From Carettochelys insculpta (taxonomy: Eukaryota; Chordata; Testudines; Carettochelyidae): DNA of 64,000 bases. Below the pieces are notes generated by a model. That model did no database searches. It was given only the letters and a program-made list of their open reading frames with translations, and was not told the origin of the DNA. Of this stretch, positions 18,640 to 28,752 are shown in pieces. The first letter of the stretch is position 1, and the number at the start of each line of letters is the position of its first letter. The position numbers and the translations under genes were made by a program. Location of the stretch: contig NC_134138.1 of assembly GCF_033958435.1 (NCBI RefSeq), positions 269,615,798 to 269,679,797 on the forward strand, given 5' to 3'.

Positions 18640-19412
18640 TTTTAGGACTGGAAGGGAGAACAAGAGGTCAGCTAGTCCAGTCCATTGTATTCAAGGCAGG
18701 ACCAAGCACCATCTAAACCAGGACTGGGCAATAAGTGGCCTGAAGTCTGGACGTGGTTCCCCAGTGTTAGCCATTAGCAGGATGCCAGATGCTCTATTTA
18801 CCTGCACATATGCACGTACAGCTGCTTGAAGCTGCCATTAGTCACAGTTCACTGTTCCTGGCCAACGGGAGCTGCAGGAATTGGCGAGGGGCTGGACCGC
18901 TGCTTGCTGCAGTTCCTATTGTCTGGGAATGGCAGACCACAACCAATGGGAGCTGCGAGTGGCTGTACTTGCAGATGGGTAGGTAAAGCATCTGGCGTCC
19001 TGGCAAACCACATCCAGCCTGTAGGACACTTTATGATCTCTCCTGGTCTACACCATCCCTGACGGGTGAATGTCTAACCTGGTCTTAATCTCCAATGACA
19101 GGGATTCATCCACCTCCCTAGGCAATTTATTCCAGTGGTTAGCTCCTCTGACAGGAGGCTTTTTGTAAGATTCATCCCAACCCTCCCTTGCTGCAATTTA
19201 AGACCATTGCTTCTTGTCCTAGCCACAGAGGCTAAGAACAATTTTTCTCCCTCCTCCTTGTAAGAACCTTGAATGTAGTTGTAAACAATTATCATGTCCT
19301 CCTCAGTCTTCTCTTCTGCAGATGACACAAACCCAATTTTTTTCCCTCTTCCTTGATAGGTCACATTTTCTAAACATGTCATCATTTTTGTAGCTCTTGT
19401 CTGGACTCTCAA
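18640..19412 (-). mobile_element. CR1 LINE 3' portion, interrupted by a hAT-like insertion
   Basis: Minus-strand CR1: the 3' end AGGACTGGAAGGGAGAACAAGAGGTC lies at 18642 on plus. After the insertion at 18719-19045 it resumes at 19054 (CATCCCTGACGGGTGAATGTCTAACC) and runs to about 19412. Residual coding reads VQTRATKM and [13 protein letters not shown]1 C-terminal motifs. Diverged, not functional. Confidence 0.7.
18719..19045. mobile_element. hAT-like insertion in CR1
   Basis: Begins CAGGACTGGGCAATA and ends TCTCTCCTG. Flanking octamers ATCTAAAC (18711-18718) and GTCTACAC (19046-19053) match at 6 of 8 positions and the CR1 sequence is continuous once it is removed. Inside are CCAACGGGAGCTGCAGG and CCAATGGGAGCTGC blocks typical of a hAT-derived repeat also seen near 59090. 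No transposase. Confidence 0.6.
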
Positions 19413-19487
19413 AGCCGTAAAGGGAGTGGGTGGTTAGACAGCAATGGGAGAACTCAAGAAGAACAGGGATTAAAAAAGCATGACTGG

Positions 19488-19682
19488 TGTGGAGAAAATG
19501 GATAAGGGAGTGTTATTTACCCCTTCACATAACACAGGAATCCAGGATCACCCTGTGAAATTAATAGGAAACAGGTTTTAAATAAAATAAATAAATAAAA
19601 GGACGTACTTCACACTATGCAATGTCAGCTCATGGAGCTTGTTGCCAGGGGATGGTACAAGTGCTGAAGGAACTCACCAGGG
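19488..19682 (+). mobile_element. Older CR1/L3-like 3' fragment
   Basis: GTTATTTACCCCTTCACATAACAC..., CCCTGTGAAATTAATAGG, and GAGCTTGTTGCCAGGGGATGG match the C-terminal end of an older CR1-like family; 6680-6710 carries the same TTTACTCCTTAACATAACA block. An A/AAAT-rich stretch lies at 19576-19602. Confidence 0.5.
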
Positions 19683-21488
19683 GCTGTGCACAACCATCTT
19701 GGCTTTCCAGGAAATCCTTGTATCAGAGAGGTAGACATGTTAGTCTGTATCTTTGAGGACAACAAGAAGTCCTGTGACACCTTATAGACTAACAGATATT
19801 TTGGAGCATAAGCTTTCCTGGGCAAAGATCAGGAAATCCTTGGTGAGCTAAAACTTAAAAAGGATGTGTATAAGAAGTGGAAACTTGGATGGGTAACTAA
19901 GGAGGGGTATAAGTATATTGCTCAAGAATGCAAGGAAGTAATCAGGAAGGTGAAAGCACAACTGGAACTGCAGCTAGCAAGGAATGTGAAGGGTAACGAG
20001 AAAGGTTTCTACAGGCATATTTACAATAAAAGGGTGATCAGAGAGGCTCTGGGGCTCTTACTGGCTGTGGTAGGTAACCCTGTGACAGATAGTGCGGGGA
20101 AAGCTGAAGTACTCAATGCTTTTTTTGTCTTTGTCTTCACAGATAAGGTGAGCTCCTAGGCTAATGCACTAGGCAATGCAGTACAGGGAGTAGGTAGACA
20201 GCCTTTGGTGGGGAAAGAAATGGTTAAGAGCCATTTAGAAAAGCTGGATATACACAAATCCAAGGGTCCAAACTGAATGCATCCAAGGGTACTGAAGAAA
20301 TTAGTAAGTGTAATTGCAGAGCTATTGGCCATTATTTTTGAAAATTTGTGGACATCAGGAGAGGTCCTGGATGATTGAAAAAAGGCAAACGTAGTGCCCA
20401 CCTTTAAAAAAGGAAAGGACAACGCAGGGAACTATAGACCGGTCAACCTTACCTCAGTGCCCAGAAAAATCTTGGAGGGGATCTTCTTTGAAGCATTTGG
20501 AAGAGGGGAAAGTGATCAAGAGTAGTCAACTTGGATTCACCAGGGGTAAGTCATTCCTGACCAATCTGATTAGCTTCTATGATGAGGTAACTGGCTGTGT
20601 GGCCAGGGGTAAGTCAATGCACTAAGGTAGCAGGACAGATAGATACATTGGAGGATAGGGATAGGGTCCATAGTGACCTAGATAAACTGGTGGATTGGTC
20701 TGAAAGAAATCTGATGATGTTCAGCAAGGACAAGTGCAGAGTCCTACATGTGGTATGGAAGAATCCCAAGCGTTGCGCAGGCTGGGACCAGCTAGCTAAG
20801 TAGCAGTGCAGCTGAAAAGGACCTGGGGATTACATGGATGAAAGGCTGGATAAGAGTCAACATTGTGTCCTTGTAGTCAAGAAGGCTAAAGACATATTGG
20901 GTTGCATTAGGAGGAGCATTTCCAGCAGATCTAGAGAGGTTATTATTCCCCTTTACTCAGCACTGTGAGGCCACATGTGGAGGATTGCATCCAGTTCTGG
21001 GCTCCCTAGTATAGAAAGGATTTGGATGCATTGGAGAGGGTTCAGCGGAGGGCAACAAAAATGATTAGGGGGCTGGAGCACATGATCTATGAGGAGAGGC
21101 TGAGGGATTTGAGCTTATTTAGTTTACAGAAGAGAAGAAGAGTAAAAGGTGATTTGATAGCAGCCTTCAACTTCCTGAAGCAGGGTTCTAAGGAGGATGG
21201 AAAGCAGCCGTTCTCAGTAGTGTTGGATGGAGGGACAAGAACCTCAAGTTACAGTGGGGGAGATCTAGGCTGGTTATTAGGAAAAAAAAAACTGTTTCAC
21301 TAGAAAGGTGGTGAAGCAGTGGAAATTGATCCTCAGAGCAGTGGTGAAATCTCCATCCCTAGAGGTTTTTAAGTCTCGGCTTGACAAAGTCCTGTCTGGG
21401 ATGATTTACTCGGAGTTGGTTCTGCTTTAGGCAGGGGATGGACTAGATGACCCCCTGAGGTTCCTTCCAGCCCTAGGATTCTATGAAT
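19683..21488 (+). mobile_element. CR1 LINE, degenerate, reverse transcriptase core deleted
   Basis: Plus-strand CR1 with the same gene order as 8327-10583, beginning at the equivalent of about 8587 (CAACCATCTTGGCTT) and interrupted at 19721-19829 by a PLE tail. The frame at 19866-20159 reads KKWKLGWVTKEGYKYIAQEC..., homologous to the linker before the RT. Near 20600 the sequence jumps from the segment before YLDFSKAF to the segment after FADD, so the catalytic part of the RT, about 300 bp, is missing. The C-terminal blocks ([16 protein letters not shown] at 21025) and the 3' end TTCCTTCCAGCCCTAGGATTC near 21470 are present. Many frameshifts. Confidence 0.8.
19721..19829 (-). mobile_element. 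Penelope-like element tail inserted in CR1
   Basis: 109-bp minus-strand PLE 3' end (TATCAGAGAGGTAGACATG...AGCTTTCCTGGGCAAAGAT on plus) bounded by a perfect 13-bp duplication CAGGAAATCCTTG at 19708-19720 and 19830-19842. Removing one copy restores the CR1 sequence. The 5' truncation falls in the hairpin of the tail. Confidence 0.88.
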
Positions 21489-21491
21489 CTA

Positions 21492-22246
21492 TCTTGTGAG
21501 GGTTTTTCCTAATATCTAACTGAACCATCCCTGTGGCAACTTGAGACCATTTCCCCTTGTTCCACCATCTGACACCACTAAGAATAACTTGGCTCTGTCC
21601 ACTTTGGAACCAACCTTCCAGTGCCCCAGTCTTCTCTTCTGTAAACTAAATAAGCCCTGTTCCCTCAGTCTCTCCTGTCATGTGCTCCAGACCCCTATTT
21701 TTGCTGCCCTCCACTGGACTCTCTCCAATGCATCCGCATCCTTTCTGTAGTAGGGGGCCCAAAACTGGATGCAACACTCCAGATGAGGCCTCACCAGTGC
21801 CGAATAGAGGAGAATAATCACTTCCCATGATCTACTGGCATTGGTCCTACTAATGCAGCCCAATATGCTGTAAGCTTCTAAGCAACGACGGCAATATGAC
21901 TTGCATCTGGTGAAGTGGGTCTTTGCTCAAGAAAGCTTATGCTCCAAATGATTGGTTAGTCTATAAGGTGGCACAGGACTTCTTGTTGTTTAAACGGCAC
22001 ACTGTTGACTCATATCCAGCTTCTTATCCTCCATAATCCCCAAGTCCCTTTCTACAGAACCACTGCTTAGCAGCTGGTTCCCAACCTGTAGCAGCAGGTG
22101 GAATTCTTCTGTACTAAGTGAAGCACTCTGCACTTGTCCTTGTTGAACCTCATCAGATTTCTTTTGGCCCAATCCTTCAGTTTGTCTCAGTCACTCTGGA
22201 CACTGTCTCTGCCCTCCAGCAATTTTCCTTCAAATCTTTTCCATCC
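21492..22246 (-). mobile_element. CR1 LINE 3' portion, minus strand
   Basis: Lies tail-to-tail with the preceding plus-strand CR1. On the minus strand it carries C-terminal ORF2 blocks: at 21678-21863 the frame reads [27 protein letters not shown] and ERVQWRAAK. It is interrupted by a PLE tail at about 21895-21988. Its own extreme 3' end is missing at the junction with the plus copy, and its 5' side ends at a MITE. Confidence 0.75.
21895..21988 (+). mobile_element. Penelope-like element tail inserted in CR1
   Basis: Plus-strand PLE tail: GGTGAAGTGGGTCTTTGCTCAAGAAAGCTTATGCTCCAAATGATTGGTTAGTCTATAAGG, in two parts, ending CTTCTTGTTGTTTA. ACGGCA is found on both sides (21887 and 21990 regions), a probable remnant of the target duplication. 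CR1 continues after it. Confidence 0.75.
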
Positions 22247-22634
22247 ATGGCCATGTCTACACTAGCCCCCGTCTTCGAAGGGGACATGGAAATGACATGG
22301 ACTGGGGAATATTAATGAGGTGCTGCCATGCATGTTGGTGAACCATGTACAGCATAATGGCAGTCGCACGAATTTCGAAGCTGCTAACTTCGAAGTGCTG
22401 ACAGGCAGTCTAGACGCGGGTGCTTTGAAATACGTGCCCAACTTTGAAATTCCCTTGTTCCCAGTTTGTATTTGGGACAGGGAGATATGGCCTCCCGAAG
22501 TAAGGACTTGGAAGTTGGGCTCCCTACTTCAAAGTTAACTTCAAAGTAAGGGAAAATGTGTGTAGAATCTCTGCTGGCTACTTCGCAGTAGTGCCTAACT
22601 TCAAAGCTAATTCCTAATGTAGACACACCCCAAG
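22247..22634. mobile_element. Harbinger-type MITE
   Basis: The ends GGCCATGTCTACACTAG and AATGTAGACACACCCC are inverted repeats; the subterminal DNA contains TTCGAAG and CTTCGAAGT motifs as in the larger Harbinger relatives. About 385 bp, no coding capacity. It separates two CR1-derived segments. Confidence 0.6.
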
Positions 22635-22639
22635 TGTTT

Positions 22640-22945
22640 CAAAATTGATTCTTGAGGACCTGCACCATGATTTTTCCAGGTGAGGTGAGGCTGACCAGTC
22701 TGTAGTTCCCCACATTCTCCTTCTTCCCCCTTTTTACAGACAGGAATTATAAGTGGGTTTTGGAGAGACGTTCAGGCTCTGAGCAGCGGGGTGCAAGTTC
22801 CAGGATGGGGCCAGAAATGAGGGGTTCAGGGTGCAGAAGGGGGTTGCAGGCTGTAGCAGGGAGCTGAGGCACAGAAGGCGCTGGCTGGAGATGTGGGCTT
22901 TGACATGGAGCCGGGTGTGTTGGATTTGGGGTTCAGGAGACCAAA
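22640..22945 (-). repeat. CR1-like and hAT-derived repeat fragments
   Basis: 22640-22760 (GAGGACCTGCACCATGATTTTTCCAGG, GAGGCTGACCAGTCTGTAGTTCCC in two parts) is a CR1-related reverse-strand segment. 22770-22945 is a GGTTCAGGGTGCAGAAGGGGG-type repeat resembling the minus strand of the hAT-derived repeat near 59200-59500. Boundaries are approximate. Confidence 0.4.
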
Positions 22946-23929
22946 GCCCCAAGTAAGTGACAAGCTGAATTTAGAAGCCCAAGCACAGGAAATTTACAGG
23001 GCTGGAGGACAGGGCTGAAGATGGCTAACCACTTACTGAACTTCACTGTTCTTGGAAGGACACTGAACTTTAAGGAGTGACCCTGCTGGAGAGCTGGGGC
23101 AGTAAGAACTGTTAAAGGCAAAGAGTCACCAGGGAGAAAGCCCTTGTTCTGTACCAACGCAGGCATGGACTTTAACCTTGCCCAGAAGGGCTGAGTCCAG
23201 CAAGGGCACAGCAACATGTCCTATTCGACCTTTTGCCCTGGAAGCAGTTTGAGTTTATGTGATTTGCACCCCCGGGCCCCGGGCGAGCCACTGAAGACCC
23301 ACCTGATAAATTAGTAGCTGGCAGGGGGCACCAGGACCAGAGTGAGCAGGTTTGCATCAGAGTGACCGGAGATGCTCAAGAGGGGAGCCCCACAGCATGG
23401 CTGCCATTGACCCTGCAATACATATCCTCTGGCTAAGTGTCACTATACAAAACTAAACTGTGATGGACTGAACTCTGTTGCTTTAACCAAAATCTTTCCT
23501 AATACCATGTGTTGAGTGGGGTATGTTCAGGTTCCTCGTGACCAAACTGTTGCTATTTATGTTACCACAGACGAATAGACCGAGCCATATGCTTTCATGA
23601 TGAAATTGATGCTAGTTGCCAGCACAGCACTGCTGCAAGTTTCCATACAAGCCCACTTATAAGACACAACGTATGCAAACAGTCAGGTTCTCACTGTTCA
23701 TGTGATTTTCCTGCCCCACCTGAGAGATGCGGAGGAAAACCTGCAGATTTCCACATGATGGGGTACAACATTCAGATGGATTTAAAGCCAATAGGACAGA
23801 TTCTCCCTTGGTGTAAATCAGCATAATTGCACTCACTTCATGGAGCCACATCAATTCCCTTGTGAATGTTTGGCATGAAATAAAAGCGTAGGTATCTATA
23901 ACGTCTGCGGTCAGATATGGTCTGGCTAT
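22946..23929. other. No gene recognised
   Basis: No exon, RNA or young repeat identified. Confidence 0.35.
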
Positions 23930-24056
23930 GGTCTGAAGAAGTGGGTCTGTCCCACAAAAGCTCACCTTATGAACTATTTTGCTAGTCTTTAAAGTGCTAC
24001 TTGACTGCTTTTTGTTTTGTTAGTGTATAGACTAGCACGGCTCCCTCTCTGTTGCA
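23930..24056 (+). mobile_element. Penelope-like element 3' tail
   Basis: Plus-strand tail: GTCTGAAGAAGTGGGTCTGTCCCACAAAAGCTC, then CTAGTCTTTAAAGTGCTACTTGACTGC, and the end ACTAGCACGGCTCCCTCTCTG. Belongs to the subfamily of the copy at 29217, with TTTTGTTTTG near the end, rather than that of 15811. Confidence 0.75.
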
Positions 24057-24159
24057 GTCAGATAGTTCATCTCAGCTCATAAGAACATGAACGTACCAAT
24101 ATACGTATACTGCCAGCCTCCTCAGCAGGAGTAGGGTATTGAGTGCAAATTATCAACCA

Positions 24160-24250
24160 AAGAGGCAACGAAGTCAAATAAGATAATTATAATGGGGGAC
24201 TTCAACTGACCTTATGTGAGCTGACTCACTTTCACATCAAGTCTGAAGGG
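24160..24250 (+). mobile_element. CR1-like endonuclease fragment
   Basis: CAAATAAGATAATTATAATGGGGGACTTCAACTGACC in two parts corresponds to the endonuclease stretch (IIMGDFN) of CR1/L3 ORF2. Very short and diverged. Confidence 0.4.
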
Positions 24251-25182
24251 ACAGGGACAGACTCTCAGCTGTTGTAAATTGCTGTAGCTCCACTGAAGTG
24301 AAGGGGCAGGACAACCCAGACATTAAATCCAGAGCTGGGTGATTTCGGACATTTTTAGCCCAGCTGTTGTCCAGTTACTACACGTGATTGGCCAAATTCA
24401 AGAGATTCAAATGTTGAGGCTTTTTAAAGGAAGTGTTCAGATGCATCTCTGAACTTCTGGAGAAGCTGTAAAGTCAGGCTAGAAATCCAAGCTATTTCCT
24501 GGGATTTTTCACCTCTTTGCGCATAGGCCCAGCTGCAGATGCTGCATGGAAAGTCTTCCTCATGGTATTTCTGTACTGCTAGTTCTGTCCCTGGCTAAAG
24601 TGCATAAGTGTTCCAAGCTAGATCTGGCCCTGGCTGAAAGGTCATTCTGTACCTGCTTTGTACCCAGACTAATGTTATAATTATTCAGGACACTCAGTCC
24701 AACACACTTTCACCAGCACATCTCTGCCTAATACCCCATAGCATGCCCTTGTAAAGTGTTCTCAGGTTCTGGGGGTGTGTGGGAGGGTCCTTGGAAAATG
24801 ATCCCATTTGCCTTTAGCTTAGCAGTCCCCAGGGGACAAGCTCTTTGCATTTTCACTCTGCTCCTTTGAGCTTTGCATTCCCCTGTGGTTGATCCATACA
24901 AACAAATGGTTTGCAAGTCATGGACCAAATGCAACATGGAAGTAGAATGCTACTCTCAGCCCTTATCACATGAGCAATGAGCACATGGGAGCAAATTCAT
25001 TCATTGCGTTGTACAATTGATCTGAGGGGATTGACACGCAGTTGGGATGAGCCAGGATGCTGGAGATAATAGAAATGGAGGAAAAGGTTGTGCTGTTTGG
25101 GTGGGTTCATACTGGCAAATGCCTTTTGCTGTCTTCCTGTATGTGTCCCATTAACCTCTCAGGATCTGATACCTTGACACCC
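24251..25182. other. No gene recognised
   Basis: No exon or repeat identified. Confidence 0.35.
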
Positions 25183-25638
25183 ACAGGGTGCTTCTACACT
25201 AGCACTCTCTTTCGAAATTAATTTCGAAAGTGGCCTCAATTGCGAAAGAGTCTGCGGAGCGTCTACATGCTCAACAGCCTCTTTCGAAATTGTTTTTGGA
25301 GAAAACGGGTCCGAATTTCAAAATCGCTCTTCCCATCCGGGATTGGGAAGAGCAGCTCCTTTTGAAATAAAATTTCGAAATAGGGCATGTGTAGACGGCT
25401 CCGCGGCCCGCAATTTCGAAATTGCGGGTCTGCCATGGCGGCAGCTCCAGGGATCACGGGAGATGTGGTAGGAAGCCCCGGCGGGGCTCTATGGTCCCTG
25501 GGCCAGCCCCTTAAAGCCGCAAGGCTCTGGAAACCCCGTGCAGGAAGCTGAGAGCGTGCCTAGGGCTCAAGAAGCACGAGCTCAGCCCTATACACGCTCC
25601 AGCAGCCAGACGGCCGTGCCACCCAGCCCATCAGCAGG

Positions 25639-27180
25639 ATGGTGAGCCCCCCGCACTCTGGGGCACCCCAGGAGGCCCCCTCTTCCCCACCCGAGGGGTC
25701 ACCGGAGGAGAGCCAGAGCCAGAGAAGGAGGGGCCCTCCTGGACTGAGGCCGAGGTAAAAGACCTCCTTGGCCTCTGGGCGGAGGAGGAGGTGCTGCTCC
25801 ACAGCACAGGGAGGCCCCACAACGCAGCTGCTTTGAGTGGCTGTCCCTGGGGCTGCGGAAGCGGGGACACCCCGAGCGCACAGCTGCTCAGGTCCGCTCC
25901 AAACTTAAGGAGCGCAGGCAGGCCTACAGCTGGGCCAAGGATGCCCGCAGCCGATCGGGCGCCAGGGCTGGCCCGAGGTGCCCACACTACCGGGCCCTGC
26001 AACAGCTCCTCAGCCTGAAGGACGTCCCAGAGCCATCGGTGCAGGTGGACACAGGCGACCCAGACCCCGAGCGGGAGATAGACGCACTGGAGCAGCCGGG
26101 ACCCTCCAGCCAGACCACAGCTGTGGGGACCAGGAGCAACTCGGATGAGGGGGGCCCATTACTCATCACAATCAGCTCCAGGACCTCCAGCCAGGTGCCC
26201 TCAAGGCCGGTGTCCCCGGACCTGTTCTCCGGAGGTCCAAGTAGGTGACAGGTGGATCGGGTGGCCTGGGTTGGGGGGCCTATCCCACGGTGCCCTGCCC
26301 CGTCCCAGACCCAAGCATGGCGCCATCCAGCACCTGCACCCATGGACAGCACCCTAGCCTACCTGACCAGGGAGGGATGCGGGGGCCAGGCCGCAGCTTG
26401 CAATTACCCCACAGACGAGGTCCCGGCAGGCACATGGGAACCCCAAGTGGGGTTGGCAGGGGAGGCACCACCTCGGGGGATGGCCTGGGGATGGTGCGGA
26501 TGGAGACCCCGGTCCCGGGCGACAGCACTGATGGGTGGCCACTTTCCCCTTGTGTCTCCACAGCATCATCCTCTGAGGGCCAGACCACACCCATGCCGCC
26601 CTTGGACAGAGCCGGAGAGCCTTCCTCCCCATTGCCCTGGATGCCGCCTGCCCAGACCCAGAAGACCCGATGCTGGCAGCGCTATGCCCACCAGGAGGCG
26701 GTGGAGGCCTACACTGCAGCCATCCAGGAGCAGACCGCCGTGCTCCGGGAGTGGCTGCTCATGGAGTGGGAGGAGAGGGCCTGGTGGAGGGAGGTCTGGT
26801 CCGAGGCGGTCACAGCCCTCCGACAGCTGGCCCCCCAGCCAGCACCCCCACCCACCCCTCCCGCTGCCCCTGAACCAACTCCCACTGCTACCCCCGAACA
26901 CATTGCCCTCATCCCACCCACCCTCAGCCCATCCGCCCGTCTTGCCCTGGCTAGCTGGCTGGTCACCAGTACCAGCCAGGAGGGGGATCTCCTCCCCGGC
27001 ACCCCCAGCCCCCAACCCCGCCCCACCTCACCCAGCCCACCCTGTTCTTCAGCCCCTGAACGACCCTACCTCCCCGTCCTTTCAGCCCCATCCGAGCCCC
27101 AACAGGGCCCCCGCACCAGGGGTGGCAGGGACAGCCGTACCCGCCGGGCATCTAGCCCCTCCACCCCTGTGGGGGACTAG
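25639..27180 (+). pseudogene. Harbinger ORF1, Myb/SANT-like DNA-binding protein, one intron, two frameshifts
   Basis: Probable start ATG at 25639 (MVSPPHSGAPQEAPSS). A frame change near 25715 leads into the DNA-binding domain, which begins PSWTEAEVKDLLGLWAEEEV near 25735. A second slip near 25825 leads into FEWLSLGLRKRGHPERTAAQVRSKLKE and QAYSWAKDA. This W..E/LL..W, AAQVR.KLK..R..Y pattern is the trihelix/Myb-SANT fold of Harbinger ORF1. A GT-AG intron at 26241-26563 joins in frame: one base left over plus two bases restores ..TSSSEGQTTP. Exon 2 reads RYAHQEAVEAYTAAIQEQ and WLLMEWEERAWWREVW, a helical segment, then a Pro-rich tail ending PVGD with stop TAG at 27178. The overlapping plus-strand frame at 26252-27238 is only a shadow of this exon. 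Confidence 0.75.
26241..26563 (+). other. Predicted intron of Harbinger ORF1
   Basis: Donor CCAA|GTAGGT at 26241 and acceptor CTCCACAG ending at 26563, 323 bp. The phase is right: exon 1 ends with one spare base and exon 2 supplies two. Without splicing, exon 1 would stop at TGA 26246-26248. Confidence 0.6.
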
Positions 27181-27303
27181 GCCTGCCCACGCCTGTGGCC
27201 CTGGCCATGGGAGCATGCCCCTGCCCTATTGTATATAGTTCTCCCCCTCTTCCCCCCGTATTTAGCCCCAATAGGAAGATCCCACGCCATTGTTTAACAG
27301 CCG

Positions 27304-27309
27304 TTTATT
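27304..27309 (-). terminator. Poly(A) signal AATAAA for the Harbinger transposase gene
   Basis: TTTATT on plus, that is AATAAA on minus, about 110 bp after the transposase stop codon at 27418. It lies before the opposing signal at 27330, so the two converging transcripts should overlap by some tens of bases. Confidence 0.5.
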
Positions 27310-27329
27310 TACATAGTTAGTCCCCAGTT

Positions 27330-27335
27330 AATAAA
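27330..27335 (+). terminator. Poly(A) signal AATAAA for Harbinger ORF1
   Basis: AATAAA 150 bp downstream of the ORF1 stop at 27180, followed by a T/G-rich stretch (CTTTTGTGCAG, then TGTGTGTGTGC near 27361) that could act as the downstream element. Confidence 0.5.
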
Positions 27336-27417
27336 CCTTTTGTGCAGCCCAGTGTCCCCTGTGTGTGTGCAGGGGGCCATGCTGCAGGGTGGGTGTGAGC
27401 CATGTGCCAGGTGGAGG

Positions 27418-28752
27418 TCAGCATGGCTCCTGCTCGAAGGCCTCCCGGAGGGCTTCCTGGACCCTAACCGCTTCACGCTGTGCCTGGCGGCACGGGGCTG
27501 TGGGTGGCTGCTCACAGCCAGGGCCGCTGTCTGCAGCCCACCCAGGCATGTAGTGCTCCTGCTTGCCCTCCACCACATTGTGCAGCACGCAACAGGCCAC
27601 AACCACCCCGGGGACGTTGCGCAGGCTCACATCCAGCCGCGTGTTGAGGCATCGGAAACGCCCCTTGAGGCGTCCGAAGGCCCGCTCAACAGCATTGCGA
27701 GCCTGGTTCAAGCGGGCATTAAAAACATCCTGGCTGGTGGTGGTGTGCCCAATGTAGGGGCGCATCAGCCATGGCTTTAATGGGTACGCCCCATCGACCA
27801 CTATACAGGCTGGCATTGTTGTGTCCCCCTCGGGGAACTCCCAGGCAGGGATGTAGGTGCCCTCCTCCGTGCACTGCCCCAGCCAGGAGTTGCGGAATAG
27901 CCGCACATCATGGACTCGACCGGACCAGCCAACACAGATGTCAGTAAACAGGCCCCGGGCATCTACGAGCGCTTGGAGCACCACCGAGTGGTACCCCTTG
28001 CGGTTTATATAGAGTCCTGCACTATGGTCTGGGGCGCAGATAGCAATGTGTGTGCCATTGTGTGCACTGAAGCAGTTCGGGAATCTGAGAGCTGCGAATC
28101 CCGCCATGGCATCATCCAAGTTGCCGAGGCGGATGACCCTCTGCAGGAGGAGGCAGTTGATGGCCTGGACCACCTGTAGGGAGGCACCGACATGTGGGCC
28201 TGTGCATCGGGGGGCCCCCTGACCCCTGCAGGCCCCTCACCTGGGGGCCCCCGCCCCTTCCTGGGGAGGGTGTGGGGGGGGCCCTTGTCTGACTTACCTC
28301 CAGGAGGACGACTCCCACGGTGGCCTTGCCCACCCCGAATTGGTGCCCCACTGACCGATGGCTGTCCGGGGTGGCCAGCTTCCACAGGGCAATCCCCACA
28401 CACTTCTCGACTGAGAGCGCGGGCCGCATGCAGGTGTCCATGAGCTGCAGGGCGGGTGAGAGCCACTGACACAGCTCCATGAATGTGTGCCTCGTCATTC
28501 TAAAGTTGGCGAGCCCACTTTCGTGGTCCCACTGGCCCAGGACCAGCCTCTCCCACCAGTCCCCACTGCTGGGGTGGCTCCAGAGGCGCCATGGGGGATG
28601 GGGAGTGGTGGCTGCCCCCTTGGCAGGGCCTGTAGGACACGTGTGGGTGGGAAGATGGGCTCCAGGGCACCCACCAAGCCCAGGATGGCAATGACCGCCT
28701 GGATCCCAGTGATGGTGCCAGCATCGGACTCTGACAGCTGCTGCTCCTCCAT
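27418..28752 (-). pseudogene. Harbinger DDE transposase, one intron, frameshift, first catalytic Asp lost
   Basis: Minus-strand gene. Possible start ATG at 28752 (MEEQQLSESDAGTITG); a frame change near 28560 leads to DWWERLVLGQWDHESGLANFRMTR in two parts. Exon 1 then codes TFMELCQWL and IALWKLATPDSHRSVGHQFGVG and ends at 28298. A 124-bp intron follows, and exon 2 runs from 28173 to the stop at 27418. Exon 2 holds the DDE_4-type nuclease: FSAHNGTHIAI, where the family has Asp-Gly-Thr, so Asp is replaced by Asn (AAT at 28057-28059); GWSGRVHDVRLFRNS; the second Asp in CIVVDGAYPL; and the Glu in NAVERAFGRLKGR, 35 residues after it. Such enzymes cut at the element ends and re-insert at 3-bp targets. 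The frameshift and the lost Asp make activity unlikely. Confidence 0.82.
28174..28297 (-). other. Predicted intron of the Harbinger transposase
   Basis: On the minus strand the donor is GGAG|GTAAGTC (GT at 28297-28296) and the acceptor TCCCTACAG|GTGG (AG at 28175-28174). Phase 0 on both sides. The retained sequence is GC-rich and would add unrelated residues. Confidence 0.6.

Noticed and set aside
26252..27238. 328-codon Pro/Arg-rich frame
   Set aside because: Shifted-frame shadow of Harbinger ORF1 exon 2, which has the helical segment and the correct splice phase.
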